From: Lamellibrachia satsuma
Lineage: Eukaryota > Annelida > Polychaeta > Sabellida > Siboglinidae
DNA length: 64,000 nt
Assembly (NCBI GenBank): GCA_033239005.1
Contig: BSQZ01000030.1
Location: 582,001-646,000 of the forward strand
Reading direction: 5' to 3'
Shown in pieces: positions 1-13,290 of this stretch (positions are counted from its first letter, which is position 1; every line of letters starts with the position of its first letter). The notes below the pieces were generated by a model, which was given only the letters and a program-made list of their open reading frames with translations, did no database searches and was not told the origin of the DNA. The translations under genes and the position numbers were made by a program.

Positions 1-281
1 AATTTTATGTATCTCCAGAACACCACATATATAAAATGTTTGAAGGGGGTAAATACAAAATCATTGACTTGTATGTGTATTTAGTATTTACCCAGGGCTA
101 ACAATTGTATTAAGGCAATAATATAAAGTTTTTTTACATTTATACTTGTTAATCATATACATGAATGACTATCTAGTTATTATAACTATGGCTCATCTTA
201 CTATCAATGTATTTCTTGTGATATAAAGTGTAAGTAAACAGGCTACCGCATAGTAAATGATAGAATTCTGTAGGTCAATAA

Positions 282-626
282 TTACATTTTAGGAGCAATA
301 TAATTCTGAAATAAAAATGTCTTGTAGTTAATTTTAAATGCAGTTATAGTATTAATGGTTTTAAAGTTATCACTTAATAATTCCATAATCGTAGCCCATA
401 GACACTGAGACATAGATTGCATAGAGGAACAAACACTTTGCCATTCTAAATCATGATTAGCTTGTATTGAGTATGTAGTTCCTCGCCTAGCAAATAAACA
501 CTGAATATTTGATGGCAAACAGTGACAGTAAGCTTTGTACATAAATAATAATATTTTCAGTTCTATGATACCTGGAAATTGTTGAAAAAATGAGTTCGTA
601 TAATCCAAATGTTTGACATCACACAT
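282..626 (-). pseudogene. possible LINE reverse-transcriptase C-terminal fragment
   Basis: A 114-codon open frame contains the segment LPSNIQCLFARRG, which resembles the region after the RT domain in several animal non-LTR elements (a leucine-rich helix, then an LPS..LF.RR stretch). There is no catalytic motif and no defined element end. The resemblance is from memory of such elements, so this is a weak call. It could also be a chance open frame in AT-rich DNA. Confidence 0.3.
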
Positions 627-2680
627 AATGGAGAGACTCCTGTTTTCTAATAAGAAAATAATACTTACAAGATGTTATCATGTTATTATATTTACAAGAT
701 GTTATCATGTTATTATATATTTTTTACTTTATATATATTATTTTCAGGATCAACGTCCATTTCATGATCACATCTGCCATGTTCAATATATTTAAGTCTG
801 AAAAACTTTCTCCATAACACCACAATCAAATCTGCATTAATGGTGTGAAGTTCATCATCACTAACGTTTGTAAAAGGTAATCATACAGGATCAGTATTTA
901 CGTGATCATCCATCATCACTATTACTGATTCTACAGTTGACCTCTATAGAGGTTTAGTGTTGTTAAAATGTTTGATGGCGACAATCTAATGAGATTAGAT
1001 TTCTGTCTGGTCTGCACCTTAGCATCGCCCTCATGCCACCGTATAAAGACACAACAGCTACAAAATATTTTTGGGATAGCCCATGTTGGCTGTTTTTACA
1101 CTTTAAAGGGACATGGGCCATTCATCGGCATATGACTATAGGAAAAGTATATATTTCCTAAAAGAACTCATCGAGGCAACACCAATGGTATGTAATAATA
1201 CTATTTTAGAGAAAGAAGGCTTGGTGTGTCTGACGTCTGAAGTGTTGAGTGATCGAAAAACAAACCAGTTAAGTGAATCATATTACAGTGATATCCAGTC
1301 AGTTGGTTTCCTGAAATGGTGTGTGGAAATGAAAACATAAAAAAATGTATTAATGAAGCAATTTACAGGGTATTGAGATTGGTCACACACAAAACCAGAT
1401 TACCCAAGAACGGATAAACGAGACACGACTGTATAGTAAGAAGTGAATGTGTGTAAGGTGATTCCCTGTTCATTGCCCAGTTATCACCAGCAAACACATA
1501 GGCTGCAGTTGTCTTCGCATTAAACAAAGCCATTCCTTGTTAGTACTATTTTATTTCTTCCTGTTATGACAACATCCACAGATTGATGTTACCAGCTACT
1601 CGGGTTCATGTTGCTTTGATAATTTTTACCAATAAAAAAATGCCCAGATTTTCATTGTAAACGGTACTTTTGTTTATGTTACTGTTACAATGGCAACTGT
1701 TGGTCAGTATCTGGCCACTGTTGGTCAGTGTCTGACCATCTCCTGCAGTCTCCTTGCTCTTGCTGGACATCATCCATGATTCTGCGTCTCATTTTCCTCT
1801 TCATTTTCACAGATTGTGTGTTGCCAGAAAGCCCAGTATTCCCTCTGCCCCTCCAAGCTTTACCAGTCACAACACTGAATAATAATACATTTGATATTTA
1901 TCTACAATCATTGTCTCTGTGAATGGAATCAATGAACAGTCTGTATAAACTGGTCCTTGTGCCATTACCATCAACTTTATAATTATTGCATTTGTTCAAT
2001 TTATATTCCAGGTTTCCATCTCACATATTCCCAAATGAATTGTTTAATTCAGATTTTCCCTCAGATTTCTCAGCAGATGTGAATTCTGGCAAGCTGCAGA
2101 CGTCCACTTTGAACTTTGCTCCCATGCGCCTCCAAGAATGCCCCAAGCTCTCTATTTGACAGGTTTCGTTGGCAGACACAGCCATTGGCCAATGTCATAT
2201 CTAATTACAACACATCATTGATTGAACATCCAATTCAGCTGCATATCACCAAATAACCTATTATCTTCATCTGCTTGAGTAAACTCCAAAGCCAGATTGT
2301 CCCTCTGGTTCTGCATTGTAACAATACTATGCCCTGCAAACGTCCAACCCTGCCAAACATGTCTCTCATATCTAATGAAAATGCTTGTGTGATATCGATG
2401 CTGGGTGAGAACAACAAATGGTGATCCTCAAATATCTGGTACTTTGCATTGTCACAACTCAATAATATAATTCCATGGAAACGCATTTGTACAGTTGCAC
2501 ATTAGCCTACAGAACGTCATTACCTTCATCATACTAGTGTTATCGTAATTGCTCCCGAATCTTATGTCCAACTTGTACATTTTGACAGCCTGGAAAATTA
2601 CTATGATATCAAACTTTACGACAAATTAATAACAATAATATTGAACAGGGAGACATAGCATAAAAATGTGAAATCATATT
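627..2680. other. AT-rich non-coding stretch, no gene recognised
   Basis: Only short open frames occur here (for example 1113-1340 plus and 2235-2486 minus), and none resembles a known family. I looked on the minus strand for the next hyccin exon, which should lie in this direction, and did not find it. The stretch is probably intron or intergenic sequence. Confidence 0.4.
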
Positions 2681-2968
<288 letters not shown>

Positions 2969-4079
2969 ATATAAAATTGGTCTAAAGACCTGGTTAAAAC
3001 TACTGACTCCAATATGCACCTCATGCATTTATTTTATATTTTATATTGTTACTGACAAGTGCTTGGAATGGGCTAAACTAAGTTTTGTATGTATGAGGAT
3101 TTTTTTAGATTTTTGATGGCCAAACAAGTATTTATATTTTTAATAATTATTTCACTACCATAAAGACAAACATGTTAACAATGTTACGGTAAACACTAAT
3201 GTATTATTTCTCAAGTTACCATCACAGTAGTGTAGCCCATTTGGCTCAAATAAAAGTTGTGAAAAAAGTGTAAACAATTTGAACTAACAGTACCATCTAA
3301 TGAAAGCTAAATTTAAAGCTAAATTACATAGACATGGGCGACATCAAAATGTAATGCTGTTTGGCTGTTGAACATATGGACATATCTGAAATTATGAAAA
3401 ATAAAATGTTCATCATTTTGAATATGTGGAAAAAGAAAGTAATTTTCATCAAACATATTCCAGGTTTTGTACTACACCTATATTAGATCTCCCACCAGGC
3501 ACTGAATTGCTCAAATTGAGATTGTGCTATGCATATTACTACAAAATATGATGGAAATGACAAGATGAAACAATGACTTTTCTTAAGGCTCCCATCCAGA
3601 CTTGAAATGATGAATGTTCCAAGTAGATGACACTAAGACATTACAAAGATATGGCGACATAAATCTGCAGCTTGTGTTTTAATGCACTGCATGGCCTTCA
3701 ACTAATTGATAAAAAAAATTGCATGTCGCCACAGGGGAACTGTCCTCTCTGTCTTACCCAAATGATATGGCTGACAACATCAGCTTGTCCAGGCTTACAT
3801 GGGATCTCAACCTACACATAAATGATGGGTCTGTCTCAGAGAAACATGAAACTCCAAGCACTAAAGAAATAACACATGAAATGATGAATGTAGACATTAT
3901 GTTGCAGGAAATGGCTAAAGAATGTACAAACACAGAAAAGTGCATAGATAATCTGGAAAGTATACAAGGAAAAATTGCTTATCCCTGCATTATGAAGTGT
4001 CTTACAAATGTGTACAGAAAACACTGGAGTCCAGGACTGAACACACTGAAGTGAGTGGAATATTAAATGGTTACAAAGA
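2969..4079. other. non-coding stretch with one unrecognised open frame
   Basis: Mostly AT-rich sequence. A plus-strand open frame of 111 codons (3719-4054) leads into the LINE C-terminal fragment that follows and may be a decayed part of the same element, but no motif in it is diagnostic. Confidence 0.3.
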
Positions 4080-4262
4080 TAAGGAACTAAAAGATAAATA
4101 GCCCAGAAGTGAAGTGGGAAAGAGGCCGACCAAAGACAACATGAAGATGAACCATGGAAGAACAAAAGGCTGCTGGGCTGACCTGGGGAACTGCGACAAG
4201 GAGAGCCGAGATAGAAGGAACTGGTGAGATCCAGTGCGAGCCGTATGCACCGAGAGAATAAG
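4080..4262 (+). mobile_element. LINE 3'-terminal coding fragment (degenerate)
   Basis: Read on the plus strand, the frame contains KWERGRPKTT, then stops, then MEEQKAAGLTWGTATRRAE. This resembles the RGRPKTTW..T.E......A basic tail found at the C-terminus of many animal non-LTR retrotransposon RT proteins. In-frame stops show that it is dead. It lies just downstream of the second hyccin exon and opposite to it in strand. Confidence 0.55.
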
Positions 4263-4439
4263 TAAGTAAAGATAATGACAGAAATGTTTTCTTCAAACTT
4301 CAGGAAGGTAAAATAACCAAAGGGCATGGAATAATATTAGTAAAAGGACAGTAGTTATCAATTGGATATGACAAAGTACTCATTCTCACAGAATATCATA
4401 AAGGATTGGAACATATTATTTGTTGACAAATGCAAGCAG

Positions 4440-4566
4440 GTCATAGAGGTAAGCCATATACAGTGTATAAATGACAAATCATGGACTCTTGATAAACCTA
4501 TGCTCTCCTTGTTCACGTGCCATCCACAGCTTGTTGATTTGGTTGGTAATCTTATCAAATTTGGTT
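4440..4566 (+). repeat. solo 3' end of CR1-like LINE (old copy)
   Basis: The block reads 'ggactcttgataaacc', 'ttgttcacgtgccatcc' and 'ggtaatcttatcaa'. It is a diverged copy of the 3' untranslated end shared with 28,502-28,605, 33,290-33,430, 34,036-34,140, 41,555-41,668 and 45,340-45,440. No coding part of the element accompanies it, as expected for extreme 5' truncation during target-primed reverse transcription. Confidence 0.6.
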
Positions 4567-4651
4567 AACTCCTGGTTAACCAGATGTTGCCACAAGCTTT
4601 AAAGACCCGGTGAACATTGACTCAGACATGAATCGTAGTTCATATTTGTAC

Positions 4652-7364
4652 CTTCTTATCTGTGTGGCTGATGGTTGTCAGGTACGTTGATGACAGCATG
4701 GGGATCATCCCAATGCTGAAGTAACGGAGCTCAGGTGTTGGTGAGCGAAAGAAGTCAAACAACTGGTGGCAGACAGGGGCAACCACCTGAAACAAAGACA
4801 CATGCTACAACGGTCAATAACACTCTGGTTGCTTTTGTTACATTGGCCTCTGCCTTGACTCTGACATGTCTAGAAAGTGTCAAAAAACATTCCGGTATAG
4901 TCTGAGATAGCTAATACATCAAAACAAATCTTTACTAGCCAATGATACCAATCAATCAATCAACCAACCAATCAATCAGTCAAAAATATTTATTTCCAAC
5001 ATTACATGACATGATCACATGACCTCACCACACTGGTGCACATACAATATATCATTATTATAGCATTATGTGTTTAGCTAAAAAGTGTCATGTACAATAG
5101 TATGCAAAAATAGTAAGTTAACTATAGTCACATCAGAATAAGTACAAACAAATATATAGTTTGCCACATCACTATAGAAATTGTATATTCCCGGATACTG
5201 AATGCACAAGACTGTTGACATAAAATTAAATGAACATAATAACTTTCAAAGTGATTCAGAAGAAGTTGTCACTAACAAACCACAAAAAGGTGTTCCTGAT
5301 CATCAAATGAAGTAAACATTTGTTTTCCATTATAAAGCCATTAGTTAGCCACAACATATTTTTAATATAAATAACATATGGTAATTATGTTTACGTATTA
5401 CCACTGTTTAAAAGGCATTGTATCAACATCAGTTGTGGAAATTTATGCTAGTGACGTCTTCTGACTATCCACGGTTTTTACAGCAATATGATATAAATGT
5501 AATATTAATTAATTATTGACATTAATTATTCAGAGTTTTTGACACTAGTTGGTAGATCATAAGCTAATGGCTTTCAGTTGATTCAACTCAACCATAAGCT
5601 GCTGTTTCTGGGCATCCAATGAAACATTTCAAGAGCTAAGATTAGTCGTTGAATTAAACAAACTGTAAGCCATTATTAATTATTCAGTTTAACATTGACA
5701 GAAATTAAATCCACCATGCAGTGTGACATGGTGGATTTAACTTGAATGCTGGTGCATTTATATGGACATTTAATAAGCACCATTAATTAACTGCAACTAA
5801 AATGCACCTTGTTTCTACATATGAAGACAACATGTAGAAAATTAAATCATCTGTGGAGTAAAGACAAAAATAATTTTTCGGAAAATGAAAGAAATTTTAG
5901 AGAAAAAACATCTATGATGCTTTCATTATAAATAGGTTACCGAGGTCCCTCCAACTTCAAATTAAAGGGTATGTACAATAACCTTCATTGATTGTTACCC
6001 AGCTAATTAGGTGTTTTGTATAATCAAAATACCTGAATTATCAGAACTGTTCATCTCAAAGTACATTTTAAACAAACAATGTTAAACTTATGTCTTAATC
6101 TGTACTGCTGCAGTATATTTATCATGTTTTAAATAAAATAAACCAGGTTGATCACACAGAAAGATAACACAGATGGCAGTTATTGACAGACCAATCAATC
6201 ACCCATGCACAAGTCTCTTGGTATGTCAGATAATCTCCCACTCTTTGCGCATTTTTTCAATCTCCCGCTTTCAAATAAAAGCTCCCACTTTTGTTGTATT
6301 TGATTTTATGATTTTTTCTCATTTATTTTATATCAGGTTTAAATTTATTTACATGTTATTGTATGATATAATTTATTGAATTGTAGACGTAAATAAACTT
6401 GATAAAATCAAATATCTGAAACTCGTTTCCATTTTTTTATGGGCTGCAGAAACAGATCAGAGTTCCTGTGTAATTTGGGTAAGACATTTGGTAGGTGGCG
6501 CCACCAATGGAAAAATATTAATTAAACCACCTTGAAAAAAAATATCCCACGAGATCCCATGTGGGAGGGTCTCAAACTATTTGTCTGCATCAAATCTAAA
6601 TGGACAAAGTTGTACTGTTACCTAACTAGACCTTGGGATTGGACATAGTTTGCATCTTGTTTACGAGGTGCTAATTAGCAGGAGTATGAAGTCGTGAATT
6701 TCACCACACTCCAATTAACACATGCAGCGAGAAACTGTGTTAGGTTTAACACCGCATGAGATGGTTTGTGTCCAGTGTGTTATACACACTGGCACGCGTT
6801 AGCAGCACTTAATGGCACGCTATCCCACTGACGTCCCGCTGCATTATGAACGCATAGGGGGCGCTAATGACGAGTCAAGCTGTTTACTTTTGTTAACACC
6901 TGTGGAGTGATGCTACTATCTAATGGTCAAAAGTGGCAATTCATTATCAACACTGGCTCTCGGATCAGACAAATGCAAAACAGAAATCATCCTAACCATG
7001 CTGAAAAGCAAAATTAAATTATACATTTTTACCATTAGGAATAAAAACTACATATTACATTGTAACATCTTCACTACACAAATGTGTTTAAATGATATAT
7101 AAAAAAATTTATTTGACCATGATCTGTTAAATTTGAATGTTCTATACAGGCCTGATAACATGTTTACATTGTACGCAGAAGGACCATCATTTCAGTTTGT
7201 TGGACTGCATAACCTGACGTTACAATAACAACTTGTTAACATCTGACATATAAACTCACCTCGTTTGAGATGTCATTCTCAAAGAGATTGTAGAGAGCAG
7301 TGGCTAAGTCTCGCTTCTGTAGGATGTCACTGCCGTATTGCTTCAGTTCCGTCTGTGGCAGCGC
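4652..7364 (-). CDS. FAM126: hyccin (FAM126) homologue, two internal exons, partial
   Basis: Hyccin binds TTC7 and PI4-kinase III alpha and helps make PI4P at the plasma membrane (family knowledge). Two minus-strand exons are seen. The first, 7364-7260 (35 codons, ALPQTELKQYGSDILQKRD...), has a CAG acceptor and a GTGAGT donor. The second, 4786-4652 (45 codons), begins VVAPVCHQLFDFFRS. Both are phase 0 and join without a break. The PVCHQLF[DE]F[YF]RS block and the LP.T.L..Y..D......L..ALY.LFE segment before it match the N-terminal hyccin domain as I remember it. The exon encoding the start (usually a short segment ending near EWL..Y) was not found upstream, nor the many downstream exons. The 2.5-kb intron between the exons holds a MITE copy. 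The donor after HTDKK is GTACAA, which is weak but usable. Confidence 0.85.
4787..6229. other. intronic sequence of the hyccin gene, no coding signal
   Basis: AT-rich sequence with a short (ATCA)n run at about 4946-4982. No open frame, RNA gene or structured repeat was recognised. The intron continues to 7259 beyond the MITE at 6230-6573. Confidence 0.5.
6230..6573. mobile_element. MITE-like element, copy 1 (in hyccin intron)
   Basis: About 340 bases, clearly related along their length to 11,674-11,978. Shared landmarks are 'aaaagctcccacttttgt', 'gaaacagatcagag' and 'taatttgggtaa'. The left edge reads taatctccca and the right edge tgggagggtctc, an imperfect inverted pair, so a small non-autonomous DNA transposon is likely. 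There is no coding potential. Confidence 0.65.
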
Positions 7365-9502
7365 CTGCAAGCACCATAAAGAACCTATGTATAACAATGA
7401 GAAGAAAATCCTACGTCTATACATTTAGTAGAATTTTCAATATCATATTCCAATGACTGTCATTTGTTGTATGAGGAGTGGTTTGGTTTGTAGGCTTTGT
7501 TAAAAAATTTCTTGTTCCTTTTATTTCAAAATGTAGCTAGTACAAATATATGAATAATAGTGTGTGTTTTGGGCCTGCATATTACAAATGTATATGCAAA
7601 TTCATTAGGGCAATATATGTTAAGTTAACTTTTTATTTTCTGTTACAGCAATCTTCCAAAATGTGTCACTGTTTAACATAAAATAAATAAATAAATGTAA
7701 AGTCGAAAACTGGAAATATATAATAATCAGATGTAGTTTTAATTTTTTTGTAATTACACAAAATATAAACAAAACTGCCATAAAAGGAGTGACACTAATA
7801 GGAGTTGTCCTAATAGAAAGAGAACAGGGAGTACATTTCAAGCATTGTGATTGGTGGCAAAGACGGCTGTTCAAATTTTGTGAAGCGTATTCTAAAATGC
7901 TGGATGCTAAATAAAATGTCACTAACAGTTTACATGCACGATGCATCCTCCCTGTCCACTCATGACATGTGACAACTACAGAAATAACTACAATTCCTAT
8001 GTTATGGCGTCATTAAAAGTGCCACAGATTCGGTGTGACAGAGGGAATGCGCCAGTTGTGTTTGGCCGATGACATGAACACCTGGGGCCAAAGACAGGTG
8101 TTACATTGTGGTGTGTGTCCAATGACAACAGACACAGGTGATAGGTGACACAGACACAGGTGATAGTTGACACAGACCACTATTAGAGTTTCAATAAGAT
8201 CCCAAACAAGATATACCGATCTATTCCTAATTAAAAATATTTAAATAAGGGTGTATGGCTTTTGTATGGACAACAGGAAATAACACAATCATATATTGGA
8301 CAACAAAACACTCTATAATAAAAGTAACAATATGACTGTTTACTTCTGAATAAAGCTAACCAGTTTTTCTGCCTCATTAAGAGTTTCCTCCGACTGAGAT
8401 TTTCCAATGCAGACCTATATAAACTAGCATTTACAATAGCACTTACAAAAGCACTTACAATAGCACTTACAAACTTGCAAATGTTATGGCATTAAACTTT
8501 TGCATTTTATTAATCATAACAATATGAAAAGAGATATTCACTCTGAACAGTAAACACTTTGCTAGAGTCATGCGTGTGTGCATGCACGCATGTGTGCGTG
8601 CATGTGTACATGGATGCATCCATGTGTGTAAGTTGATCGATGTGACCACCAGTGAAACTGTGCATTCACTAATTATAGTTAACCAGAGTTTCTCGGACAG
8701 CACGGCCTCCACCAACACCTGAGAATAGAGGAATTGGGCATTTGTGCTGCAGGCGCTGGTCTTTAAGACATCGCGGAAACACTTGGGCGCTAATCATGCC
8801 AGTGTCATGCATGTAGCAGTCAGCGTGCTTGACTGGAATCATTATATGAGTAATTAATGGGCACCGGTCCGGCCAGTCTGTATACGTGTTAAGTCGTTAA
8901 TTATCATTAACAACAACAATTAACTTCCTGCTGCTGACATTAGTTGTTTCAATGATATTCTTACTGCTTACTTTTCTTTTAGACTTTCATGTAGATTTAC
9001 TTTGATAACATTTACGTTTATAATGTAATTTTCTGTTTAGTTATTGAAATGCACTGGAGTGTCAAAGTGGCACCTGGCTGTACTGGTGACAGACGATACA
9101 TTGCCAATGAACAAGTCAAACTGTAAATAAAATTAGCAAGAATGTTCTTGATTTGTGGACTTACAACTGTCATCAACTTTGACACAAGACTGGTTGAATG
9201 CTGCTCCTACACAGTGCTGCCATCTACCGGAATGCTATGGCAAAGATGATGTTTCAATTCACTCACAATGTTACATCCAGAATTTCAACATGAATGGCCA
9301 ATACATATAAAAATTCTATACATTTGTATAATAGTTATAATTATGATAATAATAATACTAAAACATTGAATGCACCGAAATCCTTGGAACCCGCACTCAG
9401 AGGCGCACCAAAACAAGAGTTGATCAATCTTAAAATTGGCATGCAATATTAAAGTTGTCAACAGATGGATGAAAATGTTACGGAACTAAGGAGAGTAAGT
9501 AC
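7365..9502. other. non-coding stretch upstream of the hyccin exons
   Basis: No gene recognised. Two slightly more GC-rich islands (about 6,750-6,880 and 8,700-8,900) stand out from the AT-rich background. The second is followed by a cluster of TAATTA and TTAATT motifs at 8,868-8,932. A TG/CA-rich run occurs at 8,570-8,630. The minus-strand open frame at 8467-8718 was considered as an exon and not accepted. Confidence 0.35.
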
Positions 9503-9574
9503 AGTCTTCAGATGATGACAAGTCTTCAGATGATGACAAGTCTTCAGATGATGACAAGTCTTCTGATGATGAAA
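9503..9574. repeat. 18-bp tandem repeat, four copies
   Basis: Unit agtcttcagatgatgaca repeated four times, the last copy diverged. The same motif (tcttcagatgatg) occurs singly at about 39,300, and the preceding gcaccgaaatcctt motif recurs at about 39,205. The array therefore seems to have grown inside an old interspersed repeat. Confidence 0.9.
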
Positions 9575-10282
9575 AAACTGTATTATGATTAATTAATCCA
9601 TTGACACTGTGCTCACCCATGCCTAGATTTATACATCAATAATGTAAATTTCTTCAAAGACAATATCTGACGTCAATGTTACCATTTGAAGTGAGCCTTT
9701 TCCTGTGAAAGCTGAGACTACCTGTCTATCGGATGTTGCTTGTACACATCTGGCATAATGTTCTTATGACAAAGGCAGACAGCCTAGGGATATTTATTTG
9801 CTATGCTACTTTGCCTGTGAAATCTTATAAAGGCACCAGGACCGACACAAATGTTCCAGAGTGTAAAACACCTGAACACAAATTCACTGTAAAGATGTGT
9901 AGATCAGGACAGATCATTACTTATATTGACATAATTTTTTGATTTATCATATTTCTAATTGATAATTAGTACCAGATCAGCCAGTGACATTGTGAAATGA
10001 GAACAATGGTCAGTGGCGTAGACTACAGAACATCGACATCAAATCTGTAGTGTGTGAATAATAAAGTATTATGCACAGTTGGTTTAATAAAAGATTGCAT
10101 ATTTTTGTTAAAATCATCAAAAGAATTCCCTTTAATCATTAGATCAGTTAACTAGAGAAAGTATGTTCTAAATAGATTTGTGCGATAGTTGCTCTTTTCT
10201 TGCCAAATTTTTACCGGACCCGGTCAAAAATAATTTCATAGTTTGTCAGATGATTTCAGCAAAACTAAATAACAAACAAGCA

Positions 10283-10565
10283 TTTCATATAGGATGTGAG
10301 GTAGGTTTGATTTAATATAGGATGCGAGGTAGGTTTTATTTCATATAAGATGTGAGGTAGGTTTAATTTCATATAGGATGCGAGGCAGGTTTGATTTCAT
10401 ATAGGATGCAAGATAGGTTTGATTTCATATAGGATGCGAGGTAGGTTTGATTTTATACAGGATGCGAGGTAGGTTTGATTTTATATAGGATGCGAGGTAG
10501 GTTTGATTTTATATAGGATGCAAGGTATGTTTGATTTTATATAGGATGCGAGGTAGGTTTGATTT
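10283..10565. repeat. 29-bp minisatellite, about ten copies
   Basis: Unit 'ttcatataggatgcgagg' plus 'taggtttgatt', period 29, with scattered substitutions (tgtgagg, gcaagg). The array ends abruptly at gatttttgc. No coding role is visible. Confidence 0.92.
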
Positions 10566-10975
10566 TTGCAAAATGAGTCTGAAATGAGATGACCAAAAGA
10601 ATTTAACTGAGGAGGGGTATTTAACTGAGGAGGGGTATTGCATATATGAGAGAACAGAAATAAGAATACTGAGTTGGAGATTGGGAACTTTTCATAGGTT
10701 GTAAAATTTTCTTGACACAAATCCAAATTATGTTAAACTATTATATTGTTATTGCAAGTGAGCTGTCTTTGTTAAGCCATAGATAAATTTATCATAATGG
10801 TTACATGGATTGTCATCTTACAAATTCTCATGTTGACATTATGTGCCTGTGATTAGGGTAACTCTAATAATTCCAGTAACAGATAATCCTACATCCTTCC
10901 CATCAAGAAATATAACATCCAAACTCCAGAACCAACAAGAGTCGTCTATCTGGGTGACCACAGTGATTTATGGTC

Positions 10976-10976
<1 letters not shown>

Positions 10977-11038
<62 letters not shown>
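10977..11038. repeat. (TA)n microsatellite
   Basis: A pure TA dinucleotide run of about 60 bases. The overlapping plus-strand open frame at 10843-11094 depends on this repeat and is not a gene. Confidence 0.97.
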
Positions 11039-11039
<1 letters not shown>

Positions 11040-11673
11040 TTTTAATGTGCTTGTTGTATCCTGCTTTAAGACACAGCAACAGAATTTTCAGTAAAAATTA
11101 AATGTTGCTTAAACTTGGTCAGTTATCTGGGCCGCTGAAGTGACTGAACAAGTATTACTGAAACTATATGCTTGATGTCTTCCCAATATTTATGCAATTT
11201 AGATTTATGAATACTAAATCTAGCAACATATGAACTGAAAGCCATACCCTGTAATCCTCCATTTCCACATAACAATTCCTATTTGGACACTGTTAATAGA
11301 GATTTATTAAAATATGACATTGTGCCAATACATCATTTTGAAACACTGACATATTTTAGTGGCACTTATTATATTGTCTTATACTCTGATGATAACATTT
11401 AATATTGTCATTAAGTCTTTACAACGACAACAAAGAAACCTCAGCCTGGCTGCACCATCCATCATAGCAAGAGCCCAGATCTATTTATGCTGAAATGAAG
11501 TCTAGGATTCCAGTTTCAACAATTGTTCAGTTGGATGTGGATTATTATAAGTTGTGATCCTACAGGATATGACCCTGCAATGAAAATGCTTATTTCTGGT
11601 AGTGGTCCACCTTCCAAGTCTCCTGATATGGCAGCAGATATTCTTCTTTTTGGTAATTTTTCACACACCTTCC

Positions 11674-11978
11674 AGATCTCCCACATTCAAAGAAAAAGCT
11701 CCCACTTTTGTCGTATTTTATTTTATGATTTTTTGTTTCAGGTATTTTGCTTTTATTTACATATGATTGTATGACATAATTTAATAAATTATGGATGTAG
11801 AATAGTTAATAAAGCAAAAAATCTCTTCACTTCACTCTTCACAAGCTGTAGAAACAGATCAGAGCTCTTGCATAATTTGGGTAAAAGACATTTGATAAGT
11901 CACACCATCAACATAAAAATAATCATTAAACCTCTGTGAAAAAATCTCCTTGCATCATATCCCATGTGAGGGAGATCT
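11674..11978. mobile_element. MITE-like element, copy 2
   Basis: Left end agatctcccacat, right end atgtgagggagatct: inverted termini of about 13-14 bases with one indel. The interior matches 6,230-6,573 with many substitutions, so both are old copies of one family. There is no transposase. Target-site duplications are not clear. Confidence 0.7.
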
Positions 11979-12779
11979 CTTGCTAATTGCTTGACAAACA
12001 TGGAAGGTCTGTAACTTATGTATGTATTTGTAGGGTAACATCCAAATTCCAAATATATGTAGACACCATCTGGGGGAGTAAGGTAACCTATTGGAACAGC
12101 CTTGATGGTTCACTGGTAAACAAGCTCCAGTGTCTAGATAATACAGCCACTCCCATAATTTGATTGGCTAGCACTCATCAGTAAATATCATGTACCTAGT
12201 TACTACTATTCCAACAATTTGCTGCTGACGGTCATTAGTGTCAATACATTGAATTGAGTGTTTCTGCTGTAAAACCTTTTGGTAACATTGAATTATAAAT
12301 ATTATGCAAATGACCATAGTGAAAATACCAACATATACTCAATTGTCCAATATGCGTTATTATGGATGCTGACCCATTGTTGCTGTTACCAAGTAGATGA
12401 ATTTTTATTGTAAGATTGAAAAAGCTTGAGTTGGCATGAGAAACATACATACATAACCAGCCTACTACTTAGTTGCTTACACGCCACATATTACTTTCAC
12501 CAAGGCATCTAACATAAGTCACCCAACACTCTATAATGCTAAGAGTCATGTCTACCAAATAATTATCACTACAATCTGCAGCTATATGAGAAAGACAAAT
12601 TGTAAGCTATTAGTTTCCCTTTCAGTATTATATTACACAACAGCAAGAAAACTTTGTTATTCAAGTCATGCTTCATCTCCTGTTGCAATAAATCAGCTCC
12701 AGTCAGAATACAGTATTGCTTAAACCTGTTCATGTGCATAAATTTACAAGGACATCCTGTAATATATCTAACACATCTA

Positions 12780-13290
12780 CCAACCAGTAACACATTCATC
12801 AACCTCTAACACATCCATTAACTTCTAACACATCTACCAATGTGTAACACATCCATCAACCTCTAACACATCCACCAACCGGCAACACATCCATCATCAT
12901 CTAACATATCCACTAACTTCTAACACATCCATCAACCTCAAACACATACATCAACCAGTAACACACCCATCAACCTTTAACACATCCATCAACTTCTAGC
13001 ACATCTATCAACCTGTAACATATCAATCAACCTCTAACACATCAATCAACCTCTAACACATCTATCAACCATAAACATACCTATCAACCTGTAACATGTG
13101 TGTACACTTATTAAGACATCCTGTAACATCTACCAACATGTAATACACCCATCAACCTGTAATACATCCATTAACTTCTAACATGTCCATAAAAATCTAA
13201 CACATCAATCAACCTTTAACACATCCAACAACCTCTAACATACCCATCAACCTATAATGTGTCAATCAACCTCTAACAAATCAATTAATC
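12780..13290. repeat. degenerate ~19-20-bp minisatellite
   Basis: A run of units of the form 'catccatcaacctctaaca' with many substitutions and small indels, about 25 units. It is non-coding in every frame. Confidence 0.88.

Noticed and set aside
8467..8718. Minus frame beginning LVEAVLSEKLW after a CAG acceptor, tested as hyccin exon 1
   Set aside because: It does not resemble the hyccin N-terminus (EWL..Y), and the downstream part is a TG-rich simple repeat.
12780..13290. CRISPR-like alternation of conserved and variable blocks
   Set aside because: Units are about 20 bases with no unique spacers of constant length, and the DNA is animal nuclear sequence. The same applies to the arrays at 10,283, 56,050 and 58,900.
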